Shown one piece after another: positions 49,501 through 59,325 of a stretch of DNA of 64,000 bases. The notes beneath the pieces were generated by a model. The model ran no database searches and was not told where the DNA came from. It saw only the letters and a program-made list of their open reading frames with translations. Both the position numbers and the translations under genes were made by a program. The first letter of the stretch is position 1; the number at the start of each line of letters is the position of its first letter. Source of the stretch: Favolaschia claudopus (taxonomy: Eukaryota > Basidiomycota > Agaricomycetes > Agaricales > Mycenaceae); the NCBI GenBank assembly GCA_037176885.1, contig JAWWNJ010000134.1, positions 124,001 through 188,000 on the forward strand, in the 5' to 3' direction.

Positions 49501-49700
49501 GGTTCATTGAATCTAATCGGGTTGACTGCGGGCGATTCAATTCAACACCGTTCGCCTGATTCACGCGAGTCGGATTTTCAGCTATGGATGGACTCAAATG
49601 TATTCCGTCCTGATTCCAATACAACAACACGAACACGCTTGTACAAAGGTAAAGAATGTCATCACAACTCCAATAACAACTTGGCTACAACTTTGCCTTG
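46600..49700 (+). ncRNA. Putative intron-rich non-coding transcription unit, right arm
   Basis: On the plus strand at least ten introns can be read with GT donor, CTRAC-like branch site and AG acceptor: 46719-46795, 47001-47067, 47121-47176, 47205-47268, 47362-47426, 47677-47737, 47760-47820, 47897-47960, 48011-48055 and 48100-48169, with more up to ~48.5 kb. Intron sizes match real introns elsewhere in the window. Exons are 20-100 nt. The exon 47821-47896 has stops in all three frames, so no protein can run through. It diverges from the left arm around 46.5 kb, suggesting a shared bidirectional promoter. Confidence 0.45.
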
Positions 49701-49741
49701 ACAAAAACTTGATTGACAGGTGGCTCGCTTTGACAAAGGCA

Positions 49742-50389
49742 TCAGCGGTGTGTAAACGAGCAGACGTGGAGAGCGTACGGTTCTTTGTCCTCGATCACCC
49801 AGGCCACGAGCGAAGGAATATCATTCCGGTCAACATGTGCTGCGCCAAAGTGGGAAAGAATATCGCAGCTGTCGACCTGCCCTCCCGCGGGCGGATAGCA
49901 AATGGTTACCATTCGTCTCGCCGTGCCGGTGGGTCCTAGGGTATATGCCCGAACGGGCGTCGGCTTGTGCGCGATGGGGACGATGTGGAAGATTGGCGGG
50001 GGGGCACTGTTAACGCCATCGACATCCGAGGAGGCGTAAACCGCCTGTCCTGCCCTCAAGATTTGAAAGCGCGAGTCGATATATTCACCTAAGTTGGAGG
50101 GAGATCAGCGAGTGACTGTCCGATAACGAATGCCGCACGCACCGGAGCTCGGGTGAACAAGCCGGTTGTTCATCCGCGACTCAACAGGCAGGGAGACATA
50201 CACGTCCAGAATGGCGTTGACTTCGGCCAAGTCAAGGGATGATGTGCTATCGGAGCTAGCGGCGGAGAGAGTGCCGTTTGGTGTGCCGGGCAGGGAAGGA
50301 GAGACAGATTCAAGGGCCGGGGGAGAGGAACAATCCGAATCAGACGAGTCTGAGGTGGGAGGGTTGCGTAAAGAAGGTGGGGAATCCAT
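49742..50389 (-). CDS. Element orphan protein, 197 aa
   Basis: Two exons (50389-50143, 50088-49742) with a 54-nt intron. The N-terminal 60 residues are Ser/Asp/Pro-rich and disordered. The C-terminal ~110 residues form a compact alpha/beta-looking domain containing FHIVPIAHKP, YTLGPTG and WVIEDKEPY. No family recognised. The YTLGP motif also occurs near residue ~220 of the dioxygenase protein (as YTLGPSG), which may be chance. A TTATAA lies ~30 nt upstream of the start. Confidence 0.65.
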
Positions 50390-50521
50390 CAAAGGTCGGG
50401 CGGGGAGCGGATACTAGTTATAAGCCCCGGGAAACATTTCCCGAGTTGATCGGAGATTGTCGATCGTGTTCCGGGCAAGTTCCGGGTAAGTTCCGGTCGA
50501 TGTGATTAAGGTCCGACCCTC

Positions 50522-50572
50522 ATGACGTAGTTGGGCTGAGAGCTAGCGTACCCAAAAATAGAACTCCGTCAT
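50522..50572. promoter_or_regulatory. Inverted repeat upstream of the 197-aa gene
   Basis: ATGACGTAGTT (50522-50532) pairs with the complement of ATGACGGAGTT (50562-50572) across a 29-nt spacer. It is related to the inverted repeat before the dioxygenase gene and placed 133-183 nt upstream of this ATG. Confidence 0.4.
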
Positions 50573-50634
50573 CGCCCGCGGTTCTCGGAAACGCCAAGAA
50601 AATCCCAACCGCTCTATTCGACGTCGATACTCTA

Positions 50635-52774
50635 CTAGAAGGTGAAGGCGTCAAGAACGGCCTTCACCTCTGCTTTGAACGCCTCCAATGAGATTGTGAG
50701 AGCCTCTTTCTCTGCACTCCCTGAGTTGTCCTCTAAATATCCATCGTCGATGTCGGATTCCTTGAGCATCAGCTTCAAAATTTGGTCGAAGCGCTGGAAC
50801 CGAGTGTTAGTGCCAAGGGGGGGCAGCACATAAGGGTTGCTGGGGCTAAAAAAGAGGGCAAGACGGCGACGAGCCACTCTCGCTTGGCCAACGTGGGTGC
50901 GCCCGTTATTAAACGTCTTCTTGATTAACCCTCCCGCAAGTACCACATCCAGGAAACCGATCTGAAAACCGTCGGCGACGACGGAGGCAGCGGGCGTCAC
51001 CCCAAGCGTGCCGCAAATTGCCTGAATGTGTTTCTCTTGCATGCAAATACGGTATCCGGTGCCGTACGATGCGGTGGAGGCGTGTGCGATGCGCTCATAG
51101 CGAGAGGCAAACCGCCGCTGGAGGTAGGTCCGAACACCATTATCTGCAGCAGCAGATCCTGGAGGAGGCGGTGGTGCCATGACAGGGGGGGCGGGAGCTT
51201 CTTGCGGTGCTGCAGCAGTGAGAGGCGCAACCGTGGGGGTAGGATGATTGACCGTTGGAAGGACGGGCGGCGGAAGTGAGCCGTGTATGCGAGGGTTTTG
51301 TTCGCTAGTGACATCCTAAAAAACTATGTGAGTCTTCCAATCAAGGGCGGAGTTTGTTTAAGAGCACTTACGCCATGAAAGATGTACACAGTATATACCG
51401 GCGTATGAAGCGCTCGTCCTAGCTGACTCAACAGCGCGGCGCATTCCTGAGAGTCAACCGGGATAAGATTGCTGAGTTCTGAATCAGCAGTGGCCTCCAG
51501 CTCTGCCCAAGTCCCGCCAAGTTCACGCCATCCGGTGCTCCAGTGCATATAATCCTGGCGAATGTCAGCGGGGCTTCGAAAGGCAGTACCGACATAAAAT
51601 TGTGAGCGATCAAGGCGACTGAGTCGGCGGCCAAGGGCTCCAGCAGAAAGGCGAGTAATGAGGGTTGCGTCTGGCGCGTCAGTCGCAGGAAGCGTTTGTG
51701 TGAAGGTCCTCCCCGACTCGCAGGTCTCCTGGACGGTAACAAGGTATACAGCTGAAAATACAGGTCAGCGCTGTGGATGTACGAGTTCATGAACGTTACC
51801 TTCCATCGGTGTTGGCGGGCGAATCACGTTGGGCACAGTGCCTTGAGAGGAACGGTCGGTCTAATCGTTATTGGGAGAACTGCAGCTTGGCTTACCACTG
51901 TCAACAGCTAGGGGGACGGGATGGGAACCTCCCTCAACGACAAACGGGTTTTCAGGGATGTCGTGTATGACGGCGCCAGCAGTACTTGCCCGATGCGAGG
52001 GATCGAGGTGCTCGATTTTTGAGATCAAGAGCTCGATGTGTTCGCGATATGTGAGTGCAGACACTGTATCAGGGGGTCATTGTGGAGATCCCCTGCCCGC
52101 ACGGATGGTACGCACCGTGCATCTCATTGAAAAACTGAATCTCACTCGTAACGTTTGCGTACGTCGCGTCATCATTGCCTGAGCCGAGTCAGTCAATACA
52201 TCTGCATAGGGGAGTTGTGTACTGACCGTCAGAGTCCACTTCCATGCGCGCGTTGCCTACAAAAGGTTTTGTATTGCAGCTTTCGAGCTCGGCACAACAC
52301 TCACGCGGAGGGAGTAGGCGAGAAGGAAGGTGTTCGTCGGGGACGCTGTTGCTTTCATCTGCGTGGGCATCAGCATCAGTCCCGGGCGGAGAGAGCCTGT
52401 GTTTATGCGTACGTCCAATATCAAAAACATCCGCATCTTTTCAACGTTAACGAGCAGGATGCAGCTGTGGAAGCGTTACGCACCTGTTCCGCCTTGATCG
52501 AGGTCCAGGTTATAGTCTGAAAGGATAAAGCAGCGGTGGTGAGTGAAGGGAAATGTGTGGAGATGGAAAAGAAAAGACTACCGTCTCCGAGGATCGGGCT
52601 GGGTGGATCGGAAAGCTCGATAGAGGGTTCTCGGACAAGCGGGATGCTTTGCCCCAACTCTTCATCGTCAGAGGAGTCTGAGACCGTTGTGGCTGAAGCA
52701 ACAGCATAGCTGTGGGTGACGTCTGCTGGGCGGGGAGCAGTTCGTGCTCTGGGAGGGTTGCGTCGGGGGGGCAT
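50635..52774 (-). CDS. Element orphan protein, 547 aa
   Basis: Nine exons (52774-52582, 52516-52484, 52358-52305, 52256-52227, 52178-52116, 52063-51896, 51841-51800, 51751-51372, 51315-50635) all splice in phase. The N-terminal ~110 residues are disordered (Ser/Asp/Pro). A folded region follows (TYREHIELLISKIEHL; VYLVTVQETCESGRTF; DYMHWSTGWRELGG), then a Pro/Ala linker (MAPPPPPGS), then a C-terminal helical domain with QRRFASRYERIAHA and ARVARRRLALFFSP. No domain recognised. It follows the 961-aa gene by 190 bp in the same direction. Confidence 0.7.
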
Positions 52775-52813
52775 GGTGAGACGCACGGAAAGGGGAGCGG
52801 ATTTGCGGTCGCC

Positions 52814-52821
52814 TTTTATAC
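52814..52821 (-). promoter_or_regulatory. TATA box of the 547-aa gene
   Basis: TATAAAAG on the minus strand, 40 nt upstream of the ATG at 52774. Confidence 0.55.
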
Positions 52822-52964
52822 ATCGGTCGCCAAGCCAATACTTCCGCAATCTTTGAAATTTTGTCGGCACGCGGTACATATCTTTGAAATTGTTTTGTGT
52901 CTCATGATATTTCAAACACAGCGATCATCGTGCTATTTGGTGAACAAGAATATTTTCTGTCTTT

Positions 52965-55900
52965 CTAACTCGTATTGTGCTCGCGATTCAAGAACTGAGA
53001 GTGAACCCATGCATCAAACTTGCTGGCGCAACGAACGTCAGTGCTCGGTCTCTCCAAAAGTATCTCCTTGAGATGGCGATCCAGAATAACATCTATGCTG
53101 AGGAAACACGTATGAAATCCAAGAGGTGTTCCCACGTTGGAGTCCTGTATATGCATTGAGTGCAAAAGCTAATGCGTGGCTGCAGTCAGAACATACCCCC
53201 ACATTACGCCCTTGGAATTTAAACTAGGACAACGACTGAGCTGCAAGCGAGAAAGAAAGTTCAAGGCAACATACGGAGATCTTCCATTGATCGTTGATGG
53301 GCAGGAGATCAGAGTCAGAGCCGCTGCGAAGAACAAGGTTAGCGCGCAGGATAGGATCATCGCAGTCGGCAATGAAATCGTCCTCAGTGACCTCAACGTC
53401 ACGCAGCTGCGGCGGGTGACCGTGGCCCTCGAGGTAGTGGTGGAGGCGTAACTCAAATAGCTTGACGAAGTAAGGCATTGTGAAATCAGCGCGGGCCCGG
53501 GTGACAGTATCGAAGCGGAGGTGGTCCCCGACATCGCTGATGGTTTTGACGCGCCGATCATAGAGAGCCACCAAGAAAGGCAGGGCTCCGAGATTACGAA
53601 TGGTCTAGACAGCGTTGAGAAGGGTTTGGAGAGGGAGAGATGGTATCACCTGTGCAAGTCGCATTCTCCCGATGGTGATATTGAAACCGTCTTGCAGAGC
53701 GAGGAATTCTGGGTGATTCCAGGGTGATGGGTGCCCCAACAGAATGACGGCGAAAGCAGAGACGATCCAGGCTTTGTGTTCTGCTGGGCTCCGGCCATTA
53801 CGAATGAGGTTGGGCTTGGTGAGGCCGCAACGTTAGTAAGCAGATAACATAATACGAGAAAGTGTCGCACCTGCATTCCCGGCATATGTTTAAGGATCCA
53901 TTTCCGCAAGGGATGGTTGGCGTCCATAGCTTGTGGCACCGGGGTGTCCCTGTGGAAGTCGTACCACATATACATCAGATCGTATGCGTCAGGATCGAGG
54001 TGAAGGAGGAAATTGGCAGGAATCTCCATGCCGTCTCGCCCGTTGATGAGAGCAAGAATAAGCCAGATGCTGATGGGCAGGGGAGCCTGTTGGAGGAGGA
54101 AGATGTGGAGAGCGAGGAAAGCACCGTGAGCTCTGAAGGTATTGATGCGCTCCGGAATCGCCTCATCAAGAGGGGTAAGCACGGGGTGATACATTCTTGA
54201 GCCTGCTGCCTGCTGCCAGAAGTGGTGGCTAGATGTGAGGACCGTGCAGGCTTCGCGCATCGCCGCACGCTCAGGTCCAGCGCCGTGGGTCTGATGCGAG
54301 TCACGTAGTCCGCTATGAGGCCCGTCAGTAGTGAGACAAAAGGAGGATCACGCGGTGAGACGTACACGCGGTAGAGGCGGAAGGGATGGAAGAACGAGGC
54401 CAGCGAGATGTTGTCCTCACATGCTATGACATCGCTGCGGCTAGTAAACTCCACGTCTGGGTCGACAGCACGTCGCTGAATATGCTCTAGGAGGTCGAGG
54501 AGACAGCCGGCAGCAGCGGAAACGGTGTTAGCGTTGATGGAGAGATGAGGGGCAGAAGCCACGTTGCTGTTGACACGAACTTGTGCATACACGTCGTTGG
54601 CCCATTCGAGAATATCGGAGGGAGGCAAAGCGTCTGCACCTATTTGAAGCGGGATGAGAGACGGCCGAGGGGGAGGTGGAGTCGGAGGAGGTGAAGGTAT
54701 GAATAGTGGTGCAGCGGGAATATCGATTCGAATCTGAAGGTGCGATCAGAGAAGATATATGCTTTGTCGGAGAAGAAAGCCTTACCGCGGTGGGAGATGA
54801 ATCAGATGCACATCGCGGGCGAACTCGACGTTCAAGAGCTGTCTGAAAGCCTGATAAGATGGACTGGACAACGTAATCAAATGAGAGTCGAGACGTACGG
54901 GGGTCTGAGGCGACCGTTGGCGGACGAGAGAAGGAGGAGGGGTCCGGTTGGTGCGAGGCGGCGCTGACGGTGCTGAGAGAGATCGCAGCAGGGAGTTAAT
55001 CTGAAATGCGACGAATCAGTTGTGCGTAATCAAGATGCAAGGAGGAATACCGCTGTCGCCGGCTCTACGGGGCAGTCGCCAGGATAACACTCAGCTGGGT
55101 CCTGTGGTTTGTTGGACTCCGCTGATGGAAGCGTACAGAGGACGCGCTCCCCAAAGCAGGGATGACTGCCGGTGAGAGGCTCAGCCGGGGTCGAAAAGCC
55201 TTCGATTGGACCTAGAAGGTGGCCGAAGCGCGGAGCTGCAAAAACGTGAGGCAAAGATATTGGGGATGAGCGAGAGAGCGCACCAATGAATATCATGACA
55301 CGGCCGTTGGCACCAGCAAGTACGTTTGCGAACTGGCCGGAAAGACGTTTGAACTCTGCGTATCCAAAGCGACCGTCGTTGATGTTGGGGTGAATGGAGA
55401 GCGTGTATTTGTCTTGCCTCCTGTTCATGCCGCACAGTACCCAGAGCTGACCGTCAAGCTGATCAGCATCGCCAGGCGGGTAATCGGATGGGAATGGAGG
55501 AAACATGAGCGAATGCTCCTCCATGTGGTAGAAAATTTGGCGATTGAAATCAGCGGGAGAGGCCTGCCCGGAGCCTGGGACGCTGATAGAAAGGACGAGG
55601 TGGTGTTGATTGAGCTGGGTTAGATATTTTTGGGCATGCTGGTTTTTGATTTTGGCGGGCGGCGGTGGCAGAGAAGGGTAGTATTCGGAATCAAGCTGCG
55701 ACGGAGTCAGCGGAGTGTTACAAAACATGAATGAAAGGAAAATGCACCGTATGAGGCCAGCAGACGACATGTATGTCAGTTTGTGGCAGAGAAGAGCCTG
55801 GATAGCCGCGCCGCGAAACGTGATGATTGACGAGGGTATTGAAAGGTCCGCCGCTCAAGGTCCGCAGAGCGCTGGACATTCGCCTCGTGCCGGCGCTACC

Positions 55901-56551
55901 TTGGACTGGAGCTGGCAAGCCCCGATAGGCGTCCATGAGTGGTTGACTGAGAGGAAGAGCGGGGGCAGCACGATGAGCAGCAGTGAGAGGCGCATTGGTG
56001 GTGGGGCCGGCAGCAGGCTGGGACAAGAGGGGAGCGGGGGCAGGGGCAGGGGCTTGTGTGAAAGGGGGAGGAGGAAGTGGCGCGCTGTATAGTAATCATG
56101 AGTCTTGGGCTGTCGAGGATAAAGCCAAGACACACTTACTGTTGGTCGTGAGATGGCCATGCGGAGGCACATACACATACTGAGGTCAGTTCCCAGCGAG
56201 CGTTGAGCTTGACGTAGGGAGGTGAGAGCAGTATAATGAGACGCAAAGGAAATCATACGGAGAAGAAGCCCCCGCAACGGGAGGCGGGGTTGCCCCCAAT
56301 TGCGAGTGCAGCGCGGCTGTCATTGGGATCCATCGCGTAGGCTTGATGACAAAACCATAGGTGTGCGCATCCACCGCATGGTTCATGAGGGGACGTTGGG
56401 ATCTTGGGCGTTGTAAGCAGCGTGCAGGAGCTCGAGGCTCAAGTCGACAGACCTTGCGAGTGATGTTCCTCTGAGCGCGTTCGTCCCAGGACAAAGTGAC
56501 CCAGCCTGTGCACTCGCACAACGTGCATCGTCCGCGCATGGTGAGAGCCAT
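52965..56551 (-). CDS. Element orphan protein, 961 aa, N-terminal zinc-binding motif
   Basis: Thirteen exons (56551-56453, 56402-56259, 56179-56136, 56084-55748, 55695-55284, 55235-55051, 55000-54899, 54863-54786, 54733-54366, 54312-53871, 53814-53650, 53604-53275, 53144-52965) keep frame throughout. Residues 9-52 hold Cys9, Cys12, Cys14 and then Cys42, Cys45, His47, His52 (CTLCECTGW ... CGGCAHLWFCH), a probable zinc site of a kind common in mushroom mobile genes. Pro-rich disorder lies at ~100-170 and ~400-480. The rest is folded. The last ~170 residues contain FELRLHHYLEGHGHP, DSDLLPIND and FHTCFLSIDVIL, reminiscent of segments annotated as HECT-like in agaric genomes, but this is unverified. 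It is the outermost gene on the right, read inward. Confidence 0.75.
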
Positions 56552-56764
56552 GAAAAGGAAGAGGGAGAGGAGGGGTGAAAGAAAGGAGTGAAGTCAGAGA
56601 GAATCCAAGACCATTACATTAAGATGTGCCGATTGTGGCGCCAAACGCAAGAAAAGATTAGGAACTTGCATGAGGCGATCGACAGCACGGGGCGCACAAC
56701 GCACCACTAATCACGCGGCGGACTTTGATCGTTACTGTTTGCCAAGCCGCAAATCCCGACCGTT

Positions 56765-56985
56765 ACGCAGGAATCATCGGGAGCGTCACATTAGAGTGAG
56801 AGTGGGAATCATCGGGAATCATCGGGCTCTTGAGCCGTTTTTTGGCAAATGAGGATCCCTGGGGATCCTCATCGGGATCGGGATCCCTAGGGATCCTGAA
56901 TAAACAGTGTGCATTCCCTAGGGATCCCTCAGGATCCTGACCATTCCTTAAGGATCCCCAGGGATCCCTAGGGATCCTGACAAAA
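56765..56985. repeat. Right subterminal GGATCC array
   Basis: About nine GGATCC palindromes, plus GGAATCATCGG repeats (inverse of the left TGATTCC repeats), lie just inside the right terminus. Arrays at both ends are diverged copies of one pattern. Confidence 0.7.
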
Positions 56986-57002
56986 CGGTGGGTCAAACTT
57001 AC

Positions 57003-57026
57003 TTTTGTCCAATAAGGGCCTTCATA
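57003..57026 (-). repeat. Right terminal inverted repeat of the giant element
   Basis: Read on the minus strand it begins TATGAA and then GGCCCTTATTGGACAAAA. CAAAGC directly follows on the plus strand. Confidence 0.75.
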
Positions 57027-57032
57027 CAAAGC

Positions 57033-57336
57033 GCCTGCCGTTCAAGGTCTTGACATACGTCCTCTCGTGCCTGAATCTGCTGCCCTTAGCTCTCGATCTG
57101 CTCGCTCGTCCAGATCTTTTTTCTCGACCCGCCCAGTCCTACTGAGGTACCTATACGGGCAAACCGCCAAATCCTCAGTCTATCAGCGACTGACCCTGGT
57201 GTGCTACGTGTGCTCAGGTGGATTCATTCCGTCAGGTTTCGCGTTCCATAATGCCCGAACTTCAGTCGATTCAAGTTCATTCAAAAAAGTACCTTCCAAG
57301 CTTTCTTCTCATCCCCGTAAAGAGATCATCAGCCCA
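57033..57336. other. Right flank of the giant element
   Basis: Short spacer between the insertion and the 3' end of the VOC gene. No structure seen. Confidence 0.4.
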
Positions 57337-57856
57337 TCAATTGGAAAGCCATTTCTCGTCTGGAGGAGGGATCAACATCCAGTGCGTTGTATGGCAAGCG
57401 CTCACCTTTATCAATATTGACGTCCCACTCATGCGTTTCCAAGCAATACCACCGCACAAACGCGCCATCCGGATCTTCCGTTACAAGCACCCACCCCTTG
57501 TATCCTCTTAACACCCGACTACACTCCACACCCTCCTCTACCAGCTTCTCCCGCCACCTCTCCAAATCCGCGCGCGTCTGTACGCTCCAAGTGATCGCAT
57601 CCCACCCGCGTTGGGACTGCGCTTGCGCTTCGTTGATGCGTAGCTCGACGAGTAGACGTGTGGGGGTGTGTTGGACGATGACGGCGATGAGCTCGTTTGT
57701 GTCTGCCCGGCGATGGTCGAAGTCGGGGAGGTGGGTGAATGAGAGGAGGGTGGTGTAGAATGTGAGTTTGGCAGTGAGGTTGGAGGTGGGGATCTTGAGG
57801 TGGTGGATGCCGAGGATGGAGGGAGGAGAGGATTCGGACGATTTAAGGTCAGACAT
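57337..57856 (-). CDS. Glyoxalase/VOC superfamily protein
   Basis: Two exons (57856-57406, 57359-57337) give 157 aa. The start is the ATG before MSDLKSSESS; the open frame upstream is not needed. The fold signature begins at IHHLKIPTSNLTAKLTFYTTLL, typical of the first VOC beta-alpha-beta-beta-beta unit. A WDAITWSVQTRADLERW segment follows, and a VTEDPDGAFVRWY segment closes the second unit. The His in IHHL and the acidic residue in the DPDG region are candidate metal ligands. Members include glyoxalase I, dioxygenases and resistance proteins; this small single-domain form has no assigned substrate. It is the first host gene right of the transposon. Confidence 0.85.
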
Positions 57857-58821
57857 GGCGTGAGAGGTAAGGATGGGAGGCTTCTCATTCTGAGGTAGGC
57901 TCTTATATACGAGGCGCGTCGCAGGAACGGAATGAGTAATTCCTCTGGCATAAACCATTCATTGGAAACCTAGCTCGCGTGCGATGGAATCGGACGGGGT
58001 ATGAACGAGGTGCATATTGCCAAAGAATAACAAAAATGGCTGACTACATCCGTGCTGGAGCGGGTGGAGGTCGAATTTGCGAACTTCGAGTCCATCCCAC
58101 CGATGGATCACCCGTGATTGTGATTTTGCCGTCGTCAACAAAACCACACAACGCGTTCTGCGGGGATCTCGGTCATTTACTGGATCACTTGATTCATGCG
58201 AGACTCTTGCACAATAGATCTGGTTCCTGAGATGTTGAGCAGGCCGTACGCGGAGCTCCAACCGCCGGGTCATGAAAGGGATGCCAACTTCACGGTAAGT
58301 CTGTCAAGGATTGACTTTAACGCGGTAGCACTCGAAGAATAGTCAAGGGCCGAAATGTCCCTTGCCGGCGGCTTGATTTTGCAACCTGGTCAAGTTTGAC
58401 CCATTGTTCGTTACCCAGTTGCCACCGGCTGGGAATGAACGTTTCTGAGACGTGAAACGTGCCTTCGCCAAATTTTAATCTTCATTGAACCTCAAGGAAT
58501 GGCTCTGGAAAAATCAGTTTCTTCGACAACTGATTCATCTCGTTCGAAACCTAGCTTCCCGGCGTCCGAGCGAAATTCAGCAACTCAGCGTTCAAAGAAA
58601 ATGGCGTCCGTGCCGCCTTTCAACACGTACGCATACGGCAATAAGAACATCCATCTCACAAAGCATCTGTCCAACAAAGCACTTGCGCATGGTACCCTTT
58701 CCGCATCATAGCACATGAGCCGTATTTTTACCCTACAGGAGCAAGATATAAAGCCGCAGGAGTTTTCCTAAGAAATTCACGCACGTACCCAGTCGTCCAC
58801 CAAGTAAATAACTTACCAACC
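57857..58821. other. Intergenic, no supported gene
   Basis: A plus frame at 58499-58711 (70 aa) is Ser/Lys-rich with no domain and is not convincing. A TATAAAG near 58747 suits the downstream small secreted peptide gene. Confidence 0.4.
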
Positions 58822-59136
58822 ATGCGCTTCACCTCCATCCTCCTCACCCTCCCTCTCCTCCTCACCACGAGCCCCACGCTCGGCCTCACCCTCCCCGCGA
58901 CGTCGAGAAACGCCAGTGCATCGGCACTAACGGCAACTGCTTCCTCACCAACCCAGGCGCCTGCTGCTCCTGTGGCTTTGATTCAGCGTTTGGCTCGGGA
59001 TGCACCAATACACCGTGCTCGATTCAGCAGGAGGAAGGCATCCTTCCAGGCGTGAGTGTCATTGATTTACTGGGCGTATAGTCGGAAAACGAGCGACTTA
59101 CCGCTCCAATTACAGCATTGCTCTCATATCAGTTAG
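58822..59136 (+). pseudogene. Cys-rich small secreted peptide gene, frame-broken
   Basis: The ATG at 58822 opens a clear signal peptide (hydrophobic Leu/Thr core, residues 1-21). In that frame the downstream part has no Cys. In another frame, starting near 58898, the same DNA encodes a Lys-Arg processing site followed by a short domain with seven Cys, including a CC pair and a CxC, knottin- or defensin-like. An intron 59052-59115 (GTGAGT/CAG) and a short last exon with one more Cys and a stop fit this second frame. No intron lies between the signal and the Cys domain, so an indel separates them: a disabled gene, a sequencing error, or a frameshifting locus. Role unknown. Confidence 0.55.
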
Positions 59137-59325
59137 TTGGATGGAGGAGAATTGTGTATCATGTACGAGTAAACGTGTGCCTGTCATGTCGAGTTTCGTT
59201 GATAGTTCGGCGTACGTGAAACTCAGTCGCCAACGAAGTAACTTGAAGGGAAGGATCGGTGACATCGCATTACTAAGTAGATTGAACAGTGATCAAGTCA
59301 TTGAGCGGGTATGTATTGAGATTCT

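Larger units (their letters stand above)
32325..57026. mobile_element. Giant DDE transposon, about 24.7 kb, with 2OG-dioxygenase cargo
   Basis: The left end (32325-32348) and the reverse complement of the right end (57003-57026) match at 20 of 24 positions, including an 18-bp core GGCCCTTATYGGACAAAA with one mismatch. A 6-bp CAAAGC lies directly outside both ends (32319-32324 and 57027-57032). Just inside, both ends carry GGATCC-rich arrays with shared ATGGTCAGGATCC and CGATGATTCC motifs in inverted orientation. Inside are an IS3-type DDE integrase and an F-box gene on plus, four large genes on minus, and a non-coding intron-rich core. From memory, eukaryotic IS3-like (IS3EU) transposons use 6-bp duplications and T-rich ends, which fits, but such elements are normally only a few kb. 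No long direct repeats, tyrosine recombinase or KDZ-type transposase was seen. Confidence 0.8.

Noticed and set aside
32373..56985. GGATCC arrays as cloning (BamHI) artefacts
   Set aside because: They are diverged, interspersed with other shared motifs, and inverted relative to each other just inside the terminal repeats.
32325..57026. Starship, Maverick, KDZ or LTR element
   Set aside because: No tyrosine recombinase with captain-like position, no polymerase B, ATPase or capsid genes, no KDZ-type transposase, and no long direct terminal repeats.
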